Source: an uncultured Lachnospiraceae bacterium | Lineage (GTDB): Bacteria > Bacillota > Clostridia > Lachnospirales > Lachnospiraceae | Reading direction: 5' to 3' | DNA: 19,291 nt | NCBI GenBank assembly: GCA_910577165.1 | Contig: CAJTLX010000058.1 | Coordinates: forward strand, 1-19,291 | Shown here: one piece after another, positions 14,624-19,291 of the stretch | How the letters are laid out: each line of letters opens with the position of its first letter | Position numbering within the stretch: the stretch's first letter is position 1 | Program-made: the position numbers and the translations under genes | Notes under the pieces: model-generated | What the model was told of the DNA's origin: nothing | The model's input: the letters and a program-made list of their open reading frames with translations, nothing else | Database searches by the model: none

Positions 14624-15055
14624 ACTTTGCATCTCCTCCACAACATCTACTTGAACTCTGCCCATCTGTTTTTCTAACTGTACAAGATCATTTTCTGGAA
14701 ATATCTGTTTAATAAAATGATTTGTTTCGGGGGAAGCTCCTAATAGTGCAATGGCAAGAGAGTCCATGTCAAATTCTTTTAATGCCTCCCGTATTTCCTC
14801 ACCGGGAACAGTTCTGATTTGCTCAAATTCTGAGACGTACTCAGGGATAAGCTTTGGCTCTAAGATTTCGTTTATTGTAATTTTGTATAATTTGGAAATT
14901 TTTAACAGAATATCCAGATCGGGAATGGTAGTTCCTGTCTCCCATTTAGAAACAGCCTGTCGGGAAACCCCACAGTATTCTGCTAAGTTTTCCTGAGTAT
15001 AATGATGGCTTTTTCGAAGAAATTGTAAATATTTAGAGATTAAAATAGTATTCAT
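14573..15055 (-). CDS. XRE-family (Cro/CI-type) helix-turn-helix regulator
   Basis: This 160-residue cytoplasmic DNA-binding protein has an XRE helix-turn-helix at about 5-63 (LAEYCGVSRQAVSKWETGTTIPDLDILLKISKLY; recognition helix around 31-39). A helical C-terminal region (about 85-150, LAIALLGASPETNHFIKQIF) probably mediates dimerisation or sensing; I do not assign it to a family. The ribosome site GGAGGA is 7 nt from the ATG. It is transcribed away from the cysteine-rich gene and is a natural candidate regulator of the + strand module, although this is inferred from position only. The last residues (NRELP) come from a tandem-repeat copy and differ from what the distal copy would encode (NQQIPY, then stop), so the C-terminus has been altered recently. 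Confidence 0.88.
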   Translation of the reverse strand: MNTILISKYLQFLRKSHHYTQENLAEYCGVSRQAVSKWETGTTIPDLDILLKISKLYKITINEILEPKLIPEYVSEFEQIRTVPGEEIREALKEFDMDSLAIALLGASPETNHFIKQIFPENDLVQLEKQMGRVQVDVVEEMQSQVVAMINLHSQNRELP

Positions 15056-15077
15056 AAGAAATTCCTCCTTTATTACT

Positions 15078-15106
15078 ATTATAAGATGTATTTGGGATGA
15101 AGTAAA
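15078..15106 (-). promoter_or_regulatory. Promoter of the XRE regulator gene
   Basis: On the minus strand, -35 TTTACT (15101-15106), a 17-nt spacer and a perfect -10 TATAAT (15078-15083). The ribosome site GGAGGA at 15063-15068 follows closely, giving a very short leader. Confidence 0.7.
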
Positions 15107-15377
15107 GAATCTATTGGGTGCGACAAAGCAAATGGGGGTTGCTGATAGTCTTTCCTATTTAATTGTGGATAGGAAAGCTGGGATGAAAGAGTAGACAATA
15201 GGAATATATTTTAATAAAATATATACTATTTTTGAAAAACATTATCTTATATTCCGCAAACGACATAGACATTCTTCGCTAAGTATGTTAATATATAACA
15301 TATAAAGCATAAGATGGTATCTGATTTTGGGGGAAATATTTATATAATGGGTAAATTTGGAAAAAATAGTTGATATA

Positions 15378-15406
15378 TTGATTGCTATAGCATCATTATA
15401 TAGAAT
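15378..15406 (+). promoter_or_regulatory. Probable promoter of the cysteine-rich protein gene, with a palindrome in the spacer
   Basis: A -35 TTGATT (15378-15383), a 17-nt spacer and a -10 TAGAAT (15401-15406). The palindrome TGCTATAGCA (15383-15392) fills the spacer next to the -35 box and could be an operator. The boxes are weaker than others in the window, so the exact promoter is uncertain. Confidence 0.5.
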
Positions 15407-15431
15407 AAATTAGAGAAAGGAGGCGAAAACA

Positions 15432-15767
15432 ATGAAGTTATGGAGAAAAGAAATTGCTATGGTTATGCTTGTAGCAATGGTTCTGATGATGGCACCACAG
15501 AGTGTTGATGCTTGTACTAAAAAATCTGATTGTACTGGTACGGGGACTAGTGTAACATGTTATAGCATTAGGGATGTATCTGGTGGAAGTCATCAAATCG
15601 GCGAACCGAATGGTAATGTTATTACTTGTTATATTACCGTTAGATATGGGACTCATATGGTTTATTGTTCTAGTTGTGGTTCTCATTTGAGTACAGAAAA
15701 TAGAACTTGCTCTATGACACATAGTAATTTAAAATACTGCACAAATAGATATGGTCTGTGCCGGTAA
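15432..15767 (+). CDS. Small secreted cysteine-rich protein
   Basis: The protein has 111 residues. A basic start (MKLWRKE) and a hydrophobic core rich in Met, Val and Ala (residues 9-21) form a signal peptide, with likely cleavage after SVDA at 27. The mature ~84 residues contain nine cysteines (28, 34, 43, 66, 79, 82, 93, 103, 110), including a CSSC pair at 79-82. The spacing suggests disulfides or a small metal site outside the cell. The residue before the +1 Cys is preceded by Asp, so a lipobox is unlikely. The ribosome site AAAGGAGG is near-perfect, 8 nt from the ATG, implying strong expression. I do not recognise the family. It leads a + strand set with two surface lipoproteins and is divergent from an XRE regulator. 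It could be a secreted effector, bacteriocin-like peptide or surface component; nothing in the sequence decides. Confidence 0.8.
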   Translation: MKLWRKEIAMVMLVAMVLMMAPQSVDACTKKSDCTGTGTSVTCYSIRDVSGGSHQIGEPNGNVITCYITVRYGTHMVYCSSCGSHLSTENRTCSMTHSNLKYCTNRYGLCR

Positions 15768-15775
15768 GTTGTATA

Positions 15776-15808
15776 CCTGAGCAATAGTTTTTACAATTGT
15801 TGCCCAGG
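15776..15808 (+). repeat. Intergenic hairpin A (related to hairpin B at 18031)
   Basis: The stem runs CCTGAGCAATAGTT (15776-15789) against AATTGTTGCCCAGG (15795-15808), 14 positions with one A/C mismatch and two G-T wobbles. It lies 8 nt after the cysteine-rich gene and has no T-run. Aligned to hairpin B the stems differ, but pairing is maintained. Confidence 0.65.
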
Positions 15809-15926
15809 CATCATTATAGTTTGCATAAGATATTGCTTATATTGAAGATGAATATTTTTGTTGGACATAATTTTTAATATATATAAAGCAACAGTGAAAG
15901 ATCTCTGTTTGGAAAGGAGCGTTTTA

Positions 15927-17999
15927 ATGAATAAGCGTTTTCTAATTTTGACAATTTTATTATGCGGTTTAATTTTTTCCGCCTGTGGAAAGGGGAATGA
16001 GAATAATAACAATGAAAATATAGACTTGGAAGAATATGGAAAAGAAGACAACAGTACTTTAAGTGGAAATCAACAAGAAGATCCGGAAACCACTCCAGCC
16101 GAAGCAATTACATATTATGAAACTGAGACTGTCAATCTGATCTGCCCGGGAGAAAACGGGGCAATCTATATTTATAGCCGGAAAGGGAAAAAGATTTGTG
16201 AGTATAATGCGGAGGGGGAATGTGTAAAAGAATATCCGTTAAATGAGAAGGATATTTATTCCATTTCTTATCTAAATGGAATTCTTTACTATATTAACTC
16301 CGATCAGTTATACACGATAGACTTAGAAACAGGTACATTCGAAGCAATCTATACCTTTGACGGGGACAGATTCTTCTTTGGGCGAATGGTTGCGCTGGAA
16401 GATTCTCTTTATATTCTTCGAAAAGAACAATATAAAGAGGAATGGGCGGATGTGCATTTTGAGGATGGAGATGGATATACCTATGAGGGGGAGGAATTGC
16501 TCTGTTTCCATTTATCTACTGGAGAGATGGAAGCGTTGGATATTTCAAATATCAAACAGATCAATAAAAAGAGTAACGGAGAATTGTTAATTTATGCCTA
16601 TGATGAAGAGGGAGGATTTTATTTTACTGTTTATCATACAGATGGGACTTTAGAGGAAAAGCGATACACGGGGATAAAGTTTGGAACAGTAAATGATATT
16701 GCTTATGATGAAGATTTTGATCGAATCGTTTGTAATGATTTTACGGGGATATTTCTGACCAAACTGGATGATCTTTCTGGTAAGGCATATGCCTATGAAA
16801 ATATATCTATTGGCTATAATACCTTAACTTGTGTAGAGGGTTTTACCTATGATCTTTTTACCATAGAAAGAAAAGATTTTCTTGTTCGTCTACAAAATCG
16901 TTTACTTGTACGGGATACGCCGACATTAAAAGGATATACTCTGAATAGTTTTTATAACCCTAAGCGTTATGGTTATCCTATTGATTGTGAAAAAGTTACA
17001 GAAGAGGAAATGGCTATGGCATTACTTGCAGGGGATTCAGATTACGATTTTTTAATTTTAGACTCCGACTGGCAAATTGCCCGAAATATTCAAAGGTTGG
17101 GGGCATATTATCCACTGAATTCTCTAAATGGACTGAATGCGCTTTTGGAAGATAGCCATTCATATGTGAGGGAAGCGGCAACCGTAGAAAACGGCGATCT
17201 TTGGATGTTGCCGTTAAATGTAGAATGTCCTATTTTGTTTTATAATGAAAATCTGATTAAGGAATATGGAATTACTCTTGAACATCTTTCCACATATACC
17301 GAGTTGATTGGGAGGACAATAAAATTGCCAAATGACGGTTCGATATTATATTCTCTTCTTTATTATCTTATGACATCAGATATTACAAATCAATATCTTG
17401 GAAATTATGCCATTGAAAATAATCGGGCAGATTTTCACAAAGATATATTTCGAACCTATTTAGATATTATGCGTAAATTTGATGAGAAGGAAGATCGGGG
17501 AGATATTTTGTTCAATACTCGATCTCTTTATCCTTATACAACTATGGATAAAGAATATTATACCAATATGCTATTTGTTATGGAAAGAAGTACAATAGCA
17601 GATGGAGGACCAGGTTTTCGCTATGATAAATATGAATTTATTCATGCCCTTCCCGCACCAAGCTTGTTAGAGAAAGAAAAATTTAAAAATCAGGCAATGG
17701 TAAGGCTGATTGTGATAAATCCAAATTCAGAAAAATTAAAATCGGTTCTTGAATATATGAATGAAGTATGTGAAGGGATTCGAAAAGATGAATATTCGCT
17801 TATGCTTAAAACAAATGATTTTAGTGATAAACCTCTCTGGCAAGAAATGCAGGCAATTCTTGCGGATGCAGAAATATATTTTAAGTATCCATATGAAATC
17901 ATTGTAGATGAAATGAACGCTTACCGGAAAAAAGGGCAATCTTACGAGGATACGATAAATGAGATGGAACGGAAGATGAATATGTATTTAAATGAATAA
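15927..17999 (+). CDS. Lipoprotein fusing a propeller-like region to an ABC solute-binding-protein-like region
   Basis: The start at 15927 is chosen because AAAGGAG lies 7 nt upstream and the protein then opens with a classical lipoprotein signal, MNKRFLILTILLCGLIFSAC (lipid-modified Cys20). Upstream in-frame codons (from 15858) would bury it. The product is 690 residues. An Asn/Glu-rich linker (21-60) is followed by propeller-like strands at about 65-325 (ICPGENGAIYIYSRKGK, LNGILYYINSDQLYTIDLET). From about 345 it resembles family 1 extracellular solute-binding proteins: LLAGDSDYDFLILDSD, DLWMLPLNVECPILFYNENL and ENRADFHKDIF. The ligand is unknown. No permease or ATPase gene is nearby, so it may act as a sensor or surface receptor rather than in transport. 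It sits between the cysteine-rich gene and a second propeller-like lipoprotein. Confidence 0.75.
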   Translation: MNKRFLILTILLCGLIFSACGKGNENNNNENIDLEEYGKEDNSTLSGNQQEDPETTPAEAITYYETETVNLICPGENGAIYIYSRKGKKICEYNAEGECVKEYPLNEKDIYSISYLNGILYYINSDQLYTIDLETGTFEAIYTFDGDRFFFGRMVALEDSLYILRKEQYKEEWADVHFEDGDGYTYEGEELLCFHLSTGEMEALDISNIKQINKKSNGELLIYAYDEEGGFYFTVYHTDGTLEEKRYTGIKFGTVNDIAYDEDFDRIVCNDFTGIFLTKLDDLSGKAYAYENISIGYNTLTCVEGFTYDLFTIERKDFLVRLQNRLLVRDTPTLKGYTLNSFYNPKRYGYPIDCEKVTEEEMAMALLAGDSDYDFLILDSDWQIARNIQRLGAYYPLNSLNGLNALLEDSHSYVREAATVENGDLWMLPLNVECPILFYNENLIKEYGITLEHLSTYTELIGRTIKLPNDGSILYSLLYYLMTSDITNQYLGNYAIENNRADFHKDIFRTYLDIMRKFDEKEDRGDILFNTRSLYPYTTMDKEYYTNMLFVMERSTIADGGPGFRYDKYEFIHALPAPSLLEKEKFKNQAMVRLIVINPNSEKLKSVLEYMNEVCEGIRKDEYSLMLKTNDFSDKPLWQEMQAILADAEIYFKYPYEIIVDEMNAYRKKGQSYEDTINEMERKMNMYLNE

Positions 18000-18030
18000 G
18001 TATTTGAAAAGATTTGAATTTTCATGTAAG

Positions 18031-18059
18031 TGGGCAGCAGTTTACATAACTGTTGTCCA
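18031..18059 (+). repeat. Intergenic hairpin B (related to hairpin A at 15776)
   Basis: TGGGCAGCAGTT (18031-18042) pairs with AACTGTTGTCCA (18048-18059), 12 bp including two G-T wobbles, with a 5-nt loop TACAT. It begins 32 nt after the preceding stop and ends 36 nt before the next ATG. There is no T-run, so it is not an evident terminator. Confidence 0.65.
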
Positions 18060-18094
18060 GATAATAAAAACTTAGAGGAAAGTAGAGAGGATTT

Positions 18095-19066
18095 ATGAGG
18101 AAAAAGGTCGATAGAGTTCTTGTTAAATTATTATGTGTAAATATACTTATAATGGTATCCTGTTCAAAACAAGATGCTATAGAAGAATTTAAAGAAAATC
18201 CAATCGATGCATCAACTGTAGTTATAGGAAACTCGTCAGCAAATCATGCAAATGGAGGAAAAGTATGTGGAGATGAAAAAAATATATATTTTAGTAATTG
18301 GAACGAAGATGGATATTTATATAAGATGATCCCAGGTACAAATGAAAAGGAATTAGTTTTGGAAGAGCCTTGCTATAATATTAATGTTATTGAAGATTAC
18401 ATTTATTACCAAAGTGAAAAGGATCATTCCATCCTCACGTATTGTATTTCCAATGGGGAATCTAAGACTTTAGTAAAGGATATTGTAGAAGATATGGTTG
18501 TGACCTCAGACGCAATTTATTTTATAAGTAATACAATTGAAAAGATAGATTTAGAAGGTAAAGAGCGCGTACAACTTCTTCCAGAAGGAGAATATTTTTA
18601 TTTGGATGTATGTGGTGATAATCTGTTTTATACTTGTATAGAAGATAATGTTAATTTGTATACCGTCAGTAAAGAAGGAAAAAATCCACATTTATTATTA
18701 GAAGGAGCAAAAGGTTCTGTTGTGATAGAAGATAAAATATTTTATACTGGAGTTGAAGATGATATGTTATACTGTTATGATATAAAAGATCAAACAAAAA
18801 AATTGATTGACATGGGATATAATGCAAATATATGGAATGATAATATCTATTATATAAGGAATAATTATCTTTGTTGTTATTCAAATAATATATATACTAC
18901 TATTTTACAGGATTATTTTGAACAGATTGCTGACAGCTATGAATTGGAAGCATACTATATAGTAAATGATTATATGTATATTGTTTATTTTGTATATGGT
19001 AATGGAATTGAATATGAAGAAATGATTGCATTGAATCTTACTATAGATGATACACTTCTAAAATAA
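18095..19066 (+). CDS. Propeller-like lipoprotein (DUF5050-like)
   Basis: This 323-residue protein has a basic N-terminus, a hydrophobic stretch and lipobox LIMVSC (Cys23), so it is probably membrane-anchored on the outside. From about 50 it has repeating strands of DUF5050/propeller type: GGKVCGDEKNIYFSNWNEDG with YLYKM, then VIEDYIYYQSEKD, VTSDAIYFISN, VCGDNLFYTC, VIEDKIFYTGVEDD and IWNDNIYYIRNN. The spacing of about 40 residues is typical of propeller blades. There is no enzymatic motif. GAGAGGA lies 6 nt before the ATG. It is the most AT-rich gene of the window and follows the propeller/solute-binding fusion by 95 nt, so the two probably share a transcript. A binding or structural role at the surface is inferred. 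Confidence 0.75.
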   Translation: MRKKVDRVLVKLLCVNILIMVSCSKQDAIEEFKENPIDASTVVIGNSSANHANGGKVCGDEKNIYFSNWNEDGYLYKMIPGTNEKELVLEEPCYNINVIEDYIYYQSEKDHSILTYCISNGESKTLVKDIVEDMVVTSDAIYFISNTIEKIDLEGKERVQLLPEGEYFYLDVCGDNLFYTCIEDNVNLYTVSKEGKNPHLLLEGAKGSVVIEDKIFYTGVEDDMLYCYDIKDQTKKLIDMGYNANIWNDNIYYIRNNYLCCYSNNIYTTILQDYFEQIADSYELEAYYIVNDYMYIVYFVYGNGIEYEEMIALNLTIDDTLLK

Positions 19067-19291
19067 AAAGGTTTTATATGTTTTTTTATTATTTTCTGTT
19101 CAGTACTAATAAAATTTAATATACAGATTATAATTTAACAATAAATAATAAATTAAAAGCAAAATATGATAAGATTTTTAGAAAAAAATAGTTTACAATA
19201 AGATATAGTTACATAAAGTATTGTGATAAATAATTAATATATATTTGGCATATTTATGTCATATATATAGCGGTAATTGCGAAAACTAAAT
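19067..19291. other. Very AT-rich non-coding tail of the window
   Basis: The 225 nt after the last gene hold no convincing reading frame. AAAAAGG followed by TTTTATATG and a run of seven T (19080-19087) could be a weak terminator for the propeller gene. TTTACA (19192-19197) and TAAAGT (19214-19219), 16 nt apart, could be a weak promoter for a gene beyond the edge. Nothing else is supported. Confidence 0.4.

Larger units (their letters stand above)
15056..15431. other. 376-nt divergent intergenic region, AT-rich
   Basis: The region separates the XRE gene from the cysteine-rich gene. Besides the two promoters listed separately, it holds a 9-bp hairpin, CTTTCCTAT (15150-15158) with ATAGGAAAG (15169-15177). 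It also holds an AT-only 9-bp hairpin, ATATATTTT (15204-15212) with AAAATATAT (15216-15224). I see no open reading frame with a ribosome site and no riboswitch consensus that I recognise. Confidence 0.6.

Noticed and set aside
15111..15300. A cyclic-di-GMP or similar riboswitch in the divergent intergenic region.
   Set aside because: A GCGACAAAGC string suggested it, but the rest of the consensus and its pairing are missing.
15858..15926. An upstream start for the propeller/solute-binding lipoprotein.
   Set aside because: It has no ribosome site and would place 23 extra residues before a textbook lipoprotein signal peptide that begins at 15927.

Overview
The window looks like a chromosomal segment of a low-to-moderate GC Clostridia, most likely Lachnospiraceae (inference). 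The reasons are strong AGGAGG-type ribosome sites, TTGACA/TATAAT promoters with 17-nt spacing, and a gene set typical of that family: a DUF5685-like gene followed by a J-domain gene, DUF1015, a LiaF-like protein, a FabV/TER enoyl reductase, class I ArgRS, a DUF815 AAA+ ATPase and lipoproteins with a spaced [S/G]-C lipobox. There are no tRNA or rRNA genes and no CRISPR array.

Left part (1-12655) is ordinary housekeeping-type sequence. A 5'-truncated DUF5685-like gene is followed after 7 nt by a J-domain/TPR protein. A terminator and an abutting promoter then lead into DUF1015, LiaF-like and enoyl reductase genes, all on +. Two related ~90-nt hairpins fill the gap before argS. The DUF815 AAA+ ATPase follows argS. 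A promoter then drives a membrane-anchored SH3 protein, which converges on a minus-strand PQQ-propeller lipoprotein across a three-hairpin terminator zone. The lipoprotein gene is divergent from a glycerol-1-phosphate-dehydrogenase-type gene; the 255-nt gap between them holds two promoters and two inverted repeats.

Middle part (about 12660-14450) is a graveyard. It holds an IS200/IS605-type element with half of tnpA and a gutted tnpB. The tnpB remnant is joined directly to the P-loop of a decayed AAA-ATPase/PD-(D/E)XK gene that carries deletions, frameshifts and an in-frame amber codon. A minus-strand XRE regulator follows; its 3' end has been rewritten by a 35-bp tandem repeat.

Right part (15056-19291) is visibly AT-richer. 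It carries a small secreted cysteine-rich protein, a lipoprotein fusing a propeller-like region to a solute-binding-protein-like region, and a second propeller-like lipoprotein. All three are on + and point away from the XRE gene. Similar hairpins follow the first and second of these genes, with stem changes that preserve pairing. This cell-surface module is the best candidate here for an undescribed system; its function cannot be read from sequence alone.
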